Shown: positions 17,884-28,435, numbered from the stretch's first letter. The stretch: 64,000 bases of DNA from Candidatus Iainarchaeum sp. (GCA_026413945.1 JAOAJX010000001.1:1-64000); one strand, 5' to 3'. Made by a program: numbers and translations. The notes: generated from the sequence alone by a model not told the origin.

Positions 17884-19629
17884 TTATTTTATGCTTAAAT
17901 CTGGGCAGCGCTCTCTTATTTCATTTTTAAGGGAATTGGTAAAATCATCAAATAGAAGGTTCTTTTTAATTGCCCCGCTTCTTGACCTTAAAGTAACGGT
18001 GCTATTTTTCTCTTCTAAATCGCCCAAAATCAGCATATAGGGTATTTTTTCCAGCTGTGCAGAAAGTATTTTCTTTGAAAGGGTTTCTTTGCCATAGTCT
18101 GCATTAGCACGAATTCCTTGGCCCTTGAGTAAATCTACAATTTTTTTAGCATAGTTGTTGTTTTTGTCTGATATTGGTATAACTCTAACCTGCACTGGTG
18201 AAAGCCATGTTGGCAAAGCGCCAGCGTAATGCTCTATAAGCACACCCATAAACCTTTCAATCGAACCCAGTATTGCGCGATGTATCATCACAGGCCTGTG
18301 TTTTTTATCATCAGCACCAATATAAAAAAGACCAAACTTCTCAGGCATGGAAAAGTCAACTTGTATGGTTGCGCACTGCCATTCTCTTTCTAATGAATCC
18401 TTTATATGAAAATCAATCTTAGGCCCATAGAAGGCACCTTCACCTTCTCTTATTTTGTAACTTAGCCCAAGATCTCTAAGTGCATCTTTAAGTGAATTCG
18501 TTGCTTGAGCCCACTGCTCTTCGCTGCCCATTGAGTTTTCTGGCCTTGTGCTTAGCTCAATCTCATAATCGCTAAAGCCAAAGGCAGAGTAAATCTTTTT
18601 TGTAAGAAGGATTATCTTCTTTATCTCTTCTTTAAGTTGTTCCTCCGTGCAGAAGATGTGCGCATCATCTTGTGTGAACTTTCTCACCCTAAATAACCCA
18701 TGTAATACACCACTACGCTCATGTCTGTGAACAATACCAAGCTCAGCAAACTTGATTGGTAGCTCTTTGTATGAACGCCGTTTCTCTTTATATATTAAAA
18801 TGTGGCCCGGGCAATTCATTGGCTTGACAGCAAAGCTTCTATCATCTATTTCAGTGAAGTACATGTTTTTTCTGTAATGATCCCAATGCCCAGACATAAC
18901 CCATAAGCTTTTGCTCAGTATTATTGGAGTCATAACAAAATTGTAGTTTTCTTTTCTATGCAAGTCTTTCCAAAAGCTTATTATCTCATCCCAAATAATG
19001 GTACCCTTTGGTAAAAAGAAGGGAAAGCCGGGTGCTTCTTCGTGTTGTGAAAAAATCTCGAGCTCTTTGCCAATAGTAATATGGTTTCTTTCACCAACTT
19101 CCTCAACATGCTTTAGGTAAGCGTTAAGTTCATCTATGCTTGGAAATGCTATGCCATAAATCCGCTGTAGCATTTGGTTCTTCTCTGAGCCGCGCCAATA
19201 TGCCCCAGCTACGCGAAGAAGCTTAAAGGCCTTTATTTCTGATGTGCTTTCAATGTGTGGGCCTTTGCAAAGATCAACGAATTTTCCATGCTTATAAATT
19301 GTTAGTTGGCCTTCTATTTCCTCTATCAATTCTAACTTATATGGCTCATCCTTGAAAAGTCTTTTTGCTTCTGATTTTTTAACCTCTTCTTTTTCAAACT
19401 TAAGATTTCTTGAAATTATTTCCTTCATTTTCACCTCTATCTTTCTCAAGTCATCTTCGGTAAAAGGCCTCTTAACATCGAAATCATAGTAGAAGCCAAT
19501 CTTTGCTGCCGGTCCTATGCCAAGCTTCGCCTCTGGAAAAAGCTCTTTGACTGCATCAGCCAAAACATGTGAGGCTGAATGCCAAAGCTTTTTGTAGTAC
19601 TCAGCATCTCCTTTTATGAAACTTGACAT
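17884..19629 (-). CDS. thrS: Threonyl-tRNA synthetase (bacterial-type N2 editing domain, no TGS domain)
   Basis: HSASHVLADAVKELFPEAKLGIGP, YKHGKFVDLCKGPH, class II motifs (MNCPGHILIY, FRVRKFTQDDAHIF). Confidence 0.95.
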   Translation of the reverse strand: MSSFIKGDAEYYKKLWHSASHVLADAVKELFPEAKLGIGPAAKIGFYYDFDVKRPFTEDDLRKIEVKMKEIISRNLKFEKEEVKKSEAKRLFKDEPYKLELIEEIEGQLTIYKHGKFVDLCKGPHIESTSEIKAFKLLRVAGAYWRGSEKNQMLQRIYGIAFPSIDELNAYLKHVEEVGERNHITIGKELEIFSQHEEAPGFPFFLPKGTIIWDEIISFWKDLHRKENYNFVMTPIILSKSLWVMSGHWDHYRKNMYFTEIDDRSFAVKPMNCPGHILIYKEKRRSYKELPIKFAELGIVHRHERSGVLHGLFRVRKFTQDDAHIFCTEEQLKEEIKKIILLTKKIYSAFGFSDYEIELSTRPENSMGSEEQWAQATNSLKDALRDLGLSYKIREGEGAFYGPKIDFHIKDSLEREWQCATIQVDFSMPEKFGLFYIGADDKKHRPVMIHRAILGSIERFMGVLIEHYAGALPTWLSPVQVRVIPISDKNNNYAKKIVDLLKGQGIRANADYGKETLSKKILSAQLEKIPYMLILGDLEEKNSTVTLRSRSGAIKKNLLFDDFTNSLKNEIRERCPDLSIK

Positions 19630-19738
19630 GCAAAAAAATATTGATAACAAAGGTTTAAATAAAAGTTGCCTTTTTAACGGAAAGATGGCTTAAAAACAAA
19701 TATTTTTTGGAGGCAAATTATTAATCATAGGGACAAAC

Positions 19739-20977
19739 GTGCTAGAAAAGAATCTGTGCTTAAGATGTAAGGGTAAGATGTTTTGTGGCCTTGGCTACTG
19801 CCCTCTGCTTACAAGCTATTCGGCAAAGGCCAAAGCAACAGCTTTCTCTGGAGAGCTTTTTCGAGGTGCATCTCCCCCAAGTGTTTTTGTGTCATGGCAA
19901 AATTATCCAAAAGTAACGGTTAGCCCATTAAGCACAAACATAAGCGAGGATGTCTCTTTCTTTGACAGCCCTGAAAAATGGTATGGGTTAAGTGCAGAGC
20001 GCATAATTGAAATGCGATCTTCTCTTCTTATGGCTGGAAAAAAATTTTATGTTTATAGTGCTCAGAAACCAGCGCAAGATTTGCAAGCAATACAGGAACT
20101 TGTGATGAGTTCTTCTGACGTCTCGGTTGAATTAACCCTTGAGAAGAAACCAGGGGCGGAACTCTCTTTCTGCAATTTCTTTGGGCCTATTGGTCCAAAA
20201 GCAACTCTGCAAAAAATAAAACTGGTGGAAAATCCAAAGATCGATAGGAAAGTTGATTATTTGGTGCACGATTATGATGCAAGTGCAATAGAAGTTATCA
20301 TGGAGCTTTATGAAAAAGGTTTTAATACGTCTTTTTTGCAAAAGCTTTTGAACATAGGTCTTCTCGGCAGAGGTAATAAAAGAAAAATCGTACCTACAAG
20401 GTGGGCCATTACTGCTGTTGATTCTAACGTAAGCAAAAAACTTATAGAAAACTACGTTAAAGAATATGAAAAAATCGATTTATATGAGGTCTATAACTCA
20501 TTCTATCTTGATAACGATTTCTGGGTGCTTTTATTGCCAGAAAAATGGTCTTTTGAGCAACTTGAGTGCTGGCTTCCCGGAAGTGTTTGGATGCAGAAGG
20601 AAAAAGAGCATCACATAATACAAGATCACGAGCTTTATAATGGCAGGAAGAATTATGCTGAAAACGTTGAAGGAGCATATTATGCAGCGCGCCTTGCAGT
20701 TGCTGAGCATCTCACAAAAAGAAAAAAGCAGGCAGCATGCATTGTTTTCAGAGAGATATCTGAAAAATATGCCGTGCCTTTAGGAGTATGGCAGATAAGA
20801 GAAAATGTAAGGTATGCGCTTAAGCAAAAGCCAGTGTGCTTTTGCACATTAGATGATGCAATTGCATTCCTTTCTGGGAAACTAAAAATTCCAATTGAAC
20901 AATACCTTAAAGCTTCTGAGTTAATAAAGCATTTTAAAAAGCAAAAGAAAATTGCACAATGGTTTGATAAAAACTAG
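19739..20977 (+). CDS. NreA-like archaeal DNA repair protein
   Basis: CLRCKGKMFCGLGYCPLL zinc motif, FSGELFRGASPPSVFVSWQNYPKVTVSPL; C-terminal PIP-box-like QKKIAQWF. Confidence 0.85.
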   Translation: MLEKNLCLRCKGKMFCGLGYCPLLTSYSAKAKATAFSGELFRGASPPSVFVSWQNYPKVTVSPLSTNISEDVSFFDSPEKWYGLSAERIIEMRSSLLMAGKKFYVYSAQKPAQDLQAIQELVMSSSDVSVELTLEKKPGAELSFCNFFGPIGPKATLQKIKLVENPKIDRKVDYLVHDYDASAIEVIMELYEKGFNTSFLQKLLNIGLLGRGNKRKIVPTRWAITAVDSNVSKKLIENYVKEYEKIDLYEVYNSFYLDNDFWVLLLPEKWSFEQLECWLPGSVWMQKEKEHHIIQDHELYNGRKNYAENVEGAYYAARLAVAEHLTKRKKQAACIVFREISEKYAVPLGVWQIRENVRYALKQKPVCFCTLDDAIAFLSGKLKIPIEQYLKASELIKHFKKQKKIAQWFDKN

Positions 20978-20980
20978 ATT

Positions 20981-21943
20981 TTAAGAGTATTTCATGAATT
21001 GTGCAAGCATAGCTTCAAGTTGTATGCGTTCGTTTGCACCCTCAACTATGCGATAGTTGTATTCAGCAATAACGTTGACAAGATCAATTTTAACTCTTGT
21101 AGGTATTGCTTTTTCGTCCATCTCTATGAGCTCACGATACACTTGTATAATTATATCCTCACCACTCATGCCATAATCATACATGAGCTTAGTGAGCATT
21201 TCTCTTGCTTCAATAAATTTTTTACTAAAGGCTAGTTTTATCAATTCTCTTATCTCAACAGGTCTTGCCCTGCTCGAAACGCTATAAACAATTTTGTCTG
21301 TTATTTTTTTTCCTAGGAAGGCTGACCCTTGTAATATATTTATTGCCTTTCTTAAGTCGCCTTCGCTTGCATAAACTATTGCATCGTATGCTGAATCTTC
21401 AACATCAAGCTTTTCGTGCTTTGCTATTTCAGATAGTTTTTTCTTAATCTCAGCATCTGTGAGCGGTGAAAATCTAAATATAACACAACGTGACTGTATT
21501 GGCTCGATTATTCTTGAAGAATAGTTGCAAGAAAGTATGAAACGTGCTGTTTTGGTGTAGCATTCCATGGTTCTACGCAATGCCTGTTGGGCATCTGCAG
21601 TTAATGCATCTGCTTCATCGAGGAATATTATTTTGAAGTCTGCATTAAATGCAAGTGTTCTTGCAAAGTCTTTTATCGTGTTTCTCACAACATCTATGCC
21701 TCGTTCATCACTTGCATTCAGCTCTAGAAAATTTTGTTTGAACCCTTGCTCCCCAAAAAGTGCTTTAGCAAGGACAATTGCGCTGCTTGTTTTTCCAACA
21801 CCTGCAGGCCCAGAGTAAAGTTGATTTGGAACATTTCTGCTCCTAGCGTAACTATTTAGGCGCTCTATTATGCTGCTTTGGCCAACTATTTCTGACAAGC
21901 TTTTTGGCCTGTATTTTTCAACCCATGGAATTTCTACTTGCAA
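20981..21943 (-). CDS. rfcS: Replication factor C small subunit
   Basis: WVEKYRPKSLSEIVGQ, YSGPAGVGKTSSA, FLDEADALTADAQQALRRTME, SCNYSSRIIEPIQSRC. Confidence 0.96.
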   Translation of the reverse strand: MQVEIPWVEKYRPKSLSEIVGQSSIIERLNSYARSRNVPNQLYSGPAGVGKTSSAIVLAKALFGEQGFKQNFLELNASDERGIDVVRNTIKDFARTLAFNADFKIIFLDEADALTADAQQALRRTMECYTKTARFILSCNYSSRIIEPIQSRCVIFRFSPLTDAEIKKKLSEIAKHEKLDVEDSAYDAIVYASEGDLRKAINILQGSAFLGKKITDKIVYSVSSRARPVEIRELIKLAFSKKFIEAREMLTKLMYDYGMSGEDIIIQVYRELIEMDEKAIPTRVKIDLVNVIAEYNYRIVEGANERIQLEAMLAQFMKYS

Positions 21944-22045
21944 GCAAACACCTTTATGAAAGGTTGTTCAAAAGAGTTTTTAAAGTAAACTCGGCTAAAG
22001 ATAAAGAATATAAAATATTCAACATCTATATTTTCTGTGGTTTGA

Positions 22046-22678
22046 ATGAAACTCAGTGAGAGACAAACAAAGTATATAATAGTGGCTATTTTTGCTATTT
22101 TGAGCTATGCGCTTACATACTTTGCAGTAATTGCGTTGAGAGAATGGGGCGTTAAGCTGTATGATTGGTCTTTCACCTCGAAGAAATATAACGCGATGTA
22201 TAGTTTTGCACCAATAGCTGCATTTGTGCTCGTTTTCTTTGGGCTTATTTATTGGAAAGGCCAATTCAATGAAAAAGTTCCTGCTTTAATTTTTATTTAC
22301 ATTGTTGGAATAATTGCATTGCTTTTCGCCTTTTGGCTAAATCTTTGGTTTTTCTATAGTGATCGAGCAAGTATGATTATAGGAGGCGCGAAAGCAGAGA
22401 TTGAAAGAATAAATCTTTTGCGACCAGATCTTGGTGTTACATTGGATGCAAGCTACAGTGTTTGCTTGGTGAATTGTAACCAGCAAAGTGGCTTTGGCTG
22501 CAATCAGAGCAATGAAGGTAAAGAAATACTATTGAGGTGTGAGGTGAATTACCTCAGCGAGTTTTATCAGTCGGCTTTTTTTCCATTTTGGCTTTCATCG
22601 ATATTTTCAGGAATCTTTTTCTTTGCGTATGTTTTAATAGAAGGCATTATTTGGAAAAAGAGCACTAAACATAACTAA
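22046..22678 (+). CDS. Membrane protein of unknown function
   Basis: Four TM-like segments with a Cys-containing loop. Confidence 0.6.
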   Translation: MKLSERQTKYIIVAIFAILSYALTYFAVIALREWGVKLYDWSFTSKKYNAMYSFAPIAAFVLVFFGLIYWKGQFNEKVPALIFIYIVGIIALLFAFWLNLWFFYSDRASMIIGGAKAEIERINLLRPDLGVTLDASYSVCLVNCNQQSGFGCNQSNEGKEILLRCEVNYLSEFYQSAFFPFWLSSIFSGIFFFAYVLIEGIIWKKSTKHN

Positions 22679-22692
22679 GATTTTGATAGTTT

Positions 22693-23940
22693 ATGGCAAG
22701 GTTTTATATAGAATGGCACGGTTGCTCCCTAAATAAAGCAGATACTGAAAAGTTAAGGGCTGCACTAATAAGCTCAGGCCATGAACTAGTTGATAATCCT
22801 GAAAAAGCTGATTTTTGCATAATAAATACCTGTGCTGTAAAGTCACCAACTGAAGAAAAGATTATTTCAAGGCTTAAAGTTCTAAGAGAAATTGCAAACA
22901 AGAATAAAATGAAAATAATCGTCGCTGGTTGTCTGGTGGAAATAAATAGAGAGCGTGCTGAAAAAACAGTGCCTGAAGCAATGCTTTTTGGAGTTCATCC
23001 TGAAGAGCTTGGCAGCTATATTGGCTTAAAGCTATCATATGGTCCAACAGCAAAGGCTTTGCCTTATAACAAGTGTATCTCAATAATTCCTGTTGCGAGG
23101 GGCTGTTTGAACAGATGCTCATATTGCTGTGTAAACATAGCGAGAGGAAAGCTAAGAAGCTATTATCCAATTGAGGTAGAAAAAGCTTTTAGATCAGCTG
23201 TGAGAAGATCTCGTGAAATTTGGCTAACTGCAACTGACCTAGCATGTTACGGCTTTGACATTGGCACTGACATTTCAAAGCTAATTGAAAAGCTTCTTGA
23301 GAACAGAGGAGATTATAGGGTGCGCCTGGGTATGCTAAATCCGCAACACACTAAAAAATATTTTAGTCATTTGCTCAAAGCAATGGAAGATGAGCGCGTC
23401 TACAAATTTTTCCATATTCCTGTTCAGAGTGGCTCTGACCGTGTGCTTATAAAGATGAGGCGTGGCTATAAAATAAAAGATTTTGAAAAAATGTTGAAGG
23501 AAATACGATCAAAGTTTCCTGAAGCAACAATTGCAACTGACATAATTGTGGGCTTTCCTGGTGAAAGCCATAAGGACTTTGAAAAAACACTTGAACTTAT
23601 TGAGAAAACAAGGCCTGATATAGTGAACATTTCCAAGTTTGGCAAAAGGCCCGGCACAGCTATTGTGGAAAAACAGCTTCCCAGCAAAATAATCAAAGAA
23701 AGAAGTGAAGTTATATCAAATCTTATTAGGCAAATAACACTTGAAAGAAACATGGTCTTTGTTGGCAGAAAAATGAATGTCTTGTTTTCAGAAAAAGGTG
23801 CAAAAAGCGGTTTTTTAGGTCGTGCCTTTAATTATAAGCCAGTATTAGTTGATAATGCTAAGCTATGTAGTTTTGGAGAAGTATTAATTAAAAAGGCCCA
23901 TGTTACACATCTTGAGGGTGAAATAATTGCTGCCAAGTAA
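22693..23940 (+). CDS. tRNA t6A37 methylthiotransferase (MiaB/CDKAL1-like radical SAM)
   Basis: NTCAVKSPTEEK, RGCLNRCSYCCVNIARG (CxxxCxxC), IPVQSGSDRVL, TDIIVGFPGE. Confidence 0.93.
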   Translation: MARFYIEWHGCSLNKADTEKLRAALISSGHELVDNPEKADFCIINTCAVKSPTEEKIISRLKVLREIANKNKMKIIVAGCLVEINRERAEKTVPEAMLFGVHPEELGSYIGLKLSYGPTAKALPYNKCISIIPVARGCLNRCSYCCVNIARGKLRSYYPIEVEKAFRSAVRRSREIWLTATDLACYGFDIGTDISKLIEKLLENRGDYRVRLGMLNPQHTKKYFSHLLKAMEDERVYKFFHIPVQSGSDRVLIKMRRGYKIKDFEKMLKEIRSKFPEATIATDIIVGFPGESHKDFEKTLELIEKTRPDIVNISKFGKRPGTAIVEKQLPSKIIKERSEVISNLIRQITLERNMVFVGRKMNVLFSEKGAKSGFLGRAFNYKPVLVDNAKLCSFGEVLIKKAHVTHLEGEIIAAK

Positions 23941-23986
23941 TTTTTTGGATAATTGTTTATATTCTTATTTTTATATTAGTTAAAAT

Positions 23987-25513
23987 ATGGGTAAAAAAGA
24001 TGGGGCTTCAAATAAAGGCAAATTTTACATAACTACAGCAATAGACTATCCAAACGCTGATCCTCACATAGGTCATGCTTATGAAAAACTATGTGCGGAC
24101 GTTATTGCGAGATGGCATCGCCTCCTTGGTGAAGAGGTTTTTTTCCTTACAGGAACTGATGAGCATGGGCTAAAAATAATGCGTTCTGCACAAAAAGCTG
24201 GTTTAACACCGAAGGAGTTTGTAGACAAGCAATCATTAAAGTTCGTTGAACTTTGTAGGCGTTGGAACATAAGCAATAACCGCTTCATAAGGACTACTGA
24301 AGAAGAGCACATAAGGGTTGCTCAGGAAATATTCAACAAGATTTATAAAAAAGGAGACATATACCTTGGGCAATATGTAGGCCCTTACTGCACAGATTGT
24401 GAAACATTTTACACTGAAAAAGACCTCAAGAACGGCCTTTGTCCTGTGCATGCAAAAAAATGCGAAATAGTGAAAGAGGAATCATATTTTTTTAAGCTGA
24501 GTAAATACAAGGAATTCATACTAGAATATATTGACAAAAGAGATGATTCGATTAAACCAGATGGCAAGAAGGAGGAAATAAAAAACAGACTCAAAGCAGG
24601 TCTTGAGGATTTAAGTGTATCTAGGACTAGTTTTGATTGGGGTGTTCCCGTCCCAAAAAACCCGAAACATGTGCAATATGTTTGGATTGATGCTCTAATT
24701 AACTACATAAGCGGGGTTGATTATCCAAAAGAGCGCTTCAGAAAGTTTTGGCCTGCTGATGTTCACATAATAGGAAAGGACATTGTATGGCACCACACAG
24801 TAATATGGTGGAGCATATTGAAGGCGGCTGGCATAAAATTGCCAAAAACAGTATTAGTCCATGGCTTTATATTGAGTGAGGGCGGGGAAAAAATGAGTAA
24901 GAGCTCTGGCAAGGTTATAAATCCAATTGAACTTGCAGATAAGTACAATATAGATGCTGTAAGATATTATTTGATAAGAGAAACACCATTTGGCGAGGAT
25001 GGGTATTTTTCTGAATCAAAATTGATCGAAAGAAACAACACTGAGCTTGCGAATGATGTTGGAAATTTTGCTAATAGGGTATTAGCACTGATTTCACAAA
25101 AAAGCCAAGGTGTTATACCAAAAGGTGAACTTGACAGAGAAATAGTTGCAAAGCTTAATATTGAAAAGATAAAAAAACACTTTGAAAGATTTGAGCTTCA
25201 TTTAGCGCTTGCTGAGATAATGGGCTTTGTAAAGCAATGTAATCAATACATAAATGAGAAAGAGCCATGGAAAAAAAGTGGCGTGGAGCTAAATAACTTG
25301 CTCTATACTCTAGCAGAATGTCTATATGCAATAGCCGTTATGCTTAGTGCTTTTATGCCAGCCACATCAGATAAGATTGCTAAGGCACTCAAAACTGAGG
25401 TTGCTTCCTTAAAAGATATTTTCTCTGGAAAGTGTCTAACCCAGAGCAAAGTTGAAAGCAGATGCATATTATTTGAAAAAATATTGGCTGATAACAAAGC
25501 GAAAACATTTTAA
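23987..25513 (+). CDS. metG: Methionyl-tRNA synthetase
   Basis: DYPNADPHIGHAYEKL (HIGH), EKMSKSSGKVINP (KMSKS), zinc knuckle. Confidence 0.95.
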   Translation: MGKKDGASNKGKFYITTAIDYPNADPHIGHAYEKLCADVIARWHRLLGEEVFFLTGTDEHGLKIMRSAQKAGLTPKEFVDKQSLKFVELCRRWNISNNRFIRTTEEEHIRVAQEIFNKIYKKGDIYLGQYVGPYCTDCETFYTEKDLKNGLCPVHAKKCEIVKEESYFFKLSKYKEFILEYIDKRDDSIKPDGKKEEIKNRLKAGLEDLSVSRTSFDWGVPVPKNPKHVQYVWIDALINYISGVDYPKERFRKFWPADVHIIGKDIVWHHTVIWWSILKAAGIKLPKTVLVHGFILSEGGEKMSKSSGKVINPIELADKYNIDAVRYYLIRETPFGEDGYFSESKLIERNNTELANDVGNFANRVLALISQKSQGVIPKGELDREIVAKLNIEKIKKHFERFELHLALAEIMGFVKQCNQYINEKEPWKKSGVELNNLLYTLAECLYAIAVMLSAFMPATSDKIAKALKTEVASLKDIFSGKCLTQSKVESRCILFEKILADNKAKTF

Positions 25514-25549
25514 TATTTCATTTGTTTTATATAGTAAGGAGGTTAGACT

Positions 25550-26107
25550 ATGGTCTTAATGTGGGTTTTAGTCGGCATTATCGTTGTACTACTTGTAATT
25601 ATAGTTGCTCTATACAACAGCTTAGTCGCAACGAGAAACAGGGTAAAAAATGCATGGTCGCAGATAGATGTGCAGCTTAAAAGAAGGGCAGACCTTGTGC
25701 CAAACCTTGTGGAAACAGTGAAAGGCTATATGAAGCATGAAAGGGCAACTCTTGAAGCTGTAACAAAAGCAAGGGCTGCTCTTGTGAGTGCAACAACCGT
25801 GAAAGAAAAAGCACAGGCAACAAATATGCTAACTGGCGCACTGAAGAGCTTGTTTGCCGTGGCTGAAAGTTACCCTGATTTAAAGGCAAGCCAAAACTTT
25901 TTGCAGTTACAAGAGGAGTTGAGCGGCATCGAAAACAAAATTGCGTATGCAAGACAATTCTATAACGACTCAGTAATGAGCTACGACATAGCATTACAGA
26001 AATTTCCTACAAACATGATTGCAGGAATCTTCGGCTTCAAGAAAGAGTTTGATTACTTTGAAGCTGGAGAAGCAGAAAGGGCAACTCCAAAAGTAAGCTT
26101 CGAGTGA
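25550..26107 (+). CDS. lemA: LemA family protein
   Basis: Single N-terminal [40 protein letters not shown]. Confidence 0.95.
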   Translation: MVLMWVLVGIIVVLLVIIVALYNSLVATRNRVKNAWSQIDVQLKRRADLVPNLVETVKGYMKHERATLEAVTKARAALVSATTVKEKAQATNMLTGALKSLFAVAESYPDLKASQNFLQLQEELSGIENKIAYARQFYNDSVMSYDIALQKFPTNMIAGIFGFKKEFDYFEAGEAERATPKVSFE

Positions 26108-27003
26108 GTGTCATGCAGATGTGGGATGCTGCCGCTGCGAACAGGCGCAACGGCGCAATCATCCTTTTTATTTTTATACTTTTCATATTTGGTCTTGTCT
26201 GGTTGATTAACTATATTTTTGCCTTCGGAGAAATCTTCCTTGTATTGGCTCTATTTATTGCATTTATATTCAGCTTTTCATCATATTATTATTCTGACAA
26301 AATAGTTCTTATGATAAGTGGAGCAAAGCCTGTAAGCCGAGAAGAAAATCCTTATCTTTATCACCTTGTTGATGGTTTAGCGATAGCTGCTGGAATTCCG
26401 AAACCGAGATGTTACATAATAGAAGACACGGCACCAAACGCTTTTGCAACAGGTAGGAATCCAGAAAATGCCGTCATATGTGTCACAAGTGGGCTTCTAA
26501 GCAAAATGAATAGAGCAGAGCTTGAAGGAGTTATAGCCCATGAAATGTCTCACATTAAAAATTATGACATAAGGTATATGGCAATTGTTGCTGTTTTGGT
26601 TGGAACTGTTGTATTGCTCAGCGATTGGATGTTTAGGGCATTTCTTTGGGGGGGCAGTCGCAGAAGCAGGGAAAGTAGGGGCGGCGGTTTAATCGTAGTT
26701 ATTGCAATAATTGCGGCAATAATCGCTCCGATAGTTGCTACTTTGATAAAGCTTGCGTTATCAAGGCAGCGCGAATATTTAGCTGATGCTGATGCTGTTG
26801 CCTTAACGCGTTATCCTGAAGGGCTTGCTTCTGCACTTGAGAAACTCGCGGCAGATAAAGAACCTTTGGAAGCAGCCAATAGGGCAACTGCACATCTTTA
26901 CATAGTAAACCCTTTAAAAAGCGATATTGGTAGCAAAGTTGCTGGACTCTTCAGCACACATCCGCCAATAGAGGAAAGGATAAAAAGGTTAAGGGCCATG
27001 TAG
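26104..27003 (+). CDS. htpX: HtpX-like zinc metalloprotease (M48)
   Basis: [16 protein letters not shown] (HExxH), polytopic, overlaps lemA by 4 nt. Confidence 0.94.
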   Translation: MSVMQMWDAAAANRRNGAIILFIFILFIFGLVWLINYIFAFGEIFLVLALFIAFIFSFSSYYYSDKIVLMISGAKPVSREENPYLYHLVDGLAIAAGIPKPRCYIIEDTAPNAFATGRNPENAVICVTSGLLSKMNRAELEGVIAHEMSHIKNYDIRYMAIVAVLVGTVVLLSDWMFRAFLWGGSRRSRESRGGGLIVVIAIIAAIIAPIVATLIKLALSRQREYLADADAVALTRYPEGLASALEKLAADKEPLEAANRATAHLYIVNPLKSDIGSKVAGLFSTHPPIEERIKRLRAM

Positions 27004-27132
27004 CTAGCGCTTTTTAGGTGGCTTTGCAGCCCTCTTTAATTTCGGCTGCTGCCTTTTTTGCTGCTTTTTTGTGCCAAACAATGCACTCATTCTTGCTGCG
27101 AGATATGCTGTAGAAGGCCTTATTATAGGCAT
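27004..27132 (-). CDS. Candidate 42-aa basic protein
   Basis: Manual translation MPIIRPSTAYLAARMSALFGTKKQQKRQQPKLKRAAKPPKKR*; fills the htpX/tRNA gap. Confidence 0.4.
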   Translation of the reverse strand: MPIIRPSTAYLAARMSALFGTKKQQKRQQPKLKRAAKPPKKR

Positions 27133-27187
27133 ATTATCACAAAATTAAAGATGGAAAAACTTGTTTATAATACTTTGTATAACATAC

Positions 27188-27286
27188 GCCGAGGGTGGGA
27201 TTCGAACCCACGAGTGCTTTCGCACACCAGCTTTCCCGAAAATTGAATCTCGAGGCTGGCGCATTGGACCGCTCTGCCACCTCGGC
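27188..27286 (-). tRNA. tRNA-Ser(CGA) with ~16-nt intron in the anticodon loop
   Basis: Acceptor GCCGAGG/CCTCGGC, T arm GTGGG-TTCGAAT-CCCAC, long variable arm, anticodon stem CCAGC/GCTGG interrupted after CTCGAG. Confidence 0.9.
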
Positions 27287-27313
27287 ACATAAATAGCTTC
27301 CTTGAAAGTGTTT

Positions 27314-28435
27314 TTAATTGCTTTTAGATTCAATTAAACTCGAGATTCTCTCTTTAATTCGCATCTCGCGGTATGCCTGCTCTATTGCGCTTTGTGATAT
27401 GACACCTACAAGAACGCCTGAGTCAAAAATTGGCACTAGAGCATAGCCTTTTGTCATAAATTTTTCAAATATTTTATTCGGTGGCATATCTATGCTAATT
27501 GGCTCTGGAAAAAAAGCGTAGCTGCTTACAGGTTCAAGAAAATTTATTTTCTCTGGGAGATTTTCAAGATCTAATACGCCATATTTGCCAGAACCAAAAT
27601 CAACTAAGCAAGCAAACTTCTTCTTTGATAGCATATGCCTTATTGCAGAACCGATTGGCTGAGTTGATTCTATTATAAGTGGTTTTTTGTTTATAAGGCT
27701 TTTTAAATTTATTTTTGCGAGGGAGCTTTTTGCTTCGATAAATCTTGCTTCTTCCCGTGAACCAAAAAATATGAAAACTGCAATCACCATAAGTATTATG
27801 CTTTGCAATGCAAAGCTTACCATGAAAAGAATAATTGCTATTACGGCGCTTATTGTTGTTACAATCCTTGTTGCCTTGACAGTGCCCATTTTCATGCTTA
27901 GTAAAGATCTCAGAACGCGGCCTCCGTCCATCGGTAAAGCTGGCAAGAAAAGGTTGAATGAGCCAAGCATTAGGTTGACATAAAGCAACGTGAAGAACGG
28001 GTAGTAAAGGAAGGCTCTGTCAATATCTGCTGCAGTTGTTTTACTTGAAAGAAGATGCCAAGGGAAAAAAGATGGCAAAAAGGTTACTATGAGAATTACA
28101 GCAATAACTACTGAGAAGTTGAATATGGGACCGCTTACTGAGATAAGAAATTCATCTCTTGGATTTTCAGGAATTTCTTCTGCAACTGCAACACCGCCTA
28201 TCGGCAAAAGTACTATTCTTTGCACCGAAATACCACGATTTATCGATACAATGCTGTGCGTAAGCTCGTGAAGAATGACACTCATAAAAAGGAAAAAGAA
28301 AAGCATTGCTGTAGATAACATGCTTTCAATGCCTTCAGCCAGAGCTGAAAAGAGTATGAATAAAACCAAAAGAATGAAGGACCAGTGCAATTCTATTGCA
28401 ACGCCAAAAGGCCTTCCAAGAACAAGAGAACGCAT
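27314..28435 (-). CDS. Site-2 protease family (M50) membrane metalloprotease with CBS-like C-terminus
   Basis: MSVILHELTHSIVS (HExxH), ALPMDGGRVLRSLL (NPDG-like), CBS-like repeats. Confidence 0.92.
   Translation of the reverse strand: MRSLVLGRPFGVAIELHWSFILLVLFILFSALAEGIESMLSTAMLFFFLFMSVILHELTHSIVSINRGISVQRIVLLPIGGVAVAEEIPENPRDEFLISVSGPIFNFSVVIAVILIVTFLPSFFPWHLLSSKTTAADIDRAFLYYPFFTLLYVNLMLGSFNLFLPALPMDGGRVLRSLLSMKMGTVKATRIVTTISAVIAIILFMVSFALQSIILMVIAVFIFFGSREEARFIEAKSSLAKINLKSLINKKPLIIESTQPIGSAIRHMLSKKKFACLVDFGSGKYGVLDLENLPEKINFLEPVSSYAFFPEPISIDMPPNKIFEKFMTKGYALVPIFDSGVLVGVISQSAIEQAYREMRIKERISSLIESKSN

Noticed and set aside
27058-27246. 62-aa ORF ending 'GWDSNPRVLSHTSFPEN'
   Set aside because: Classic spurious translation through a tRNA gene (tRNA-Ser on the other strand).
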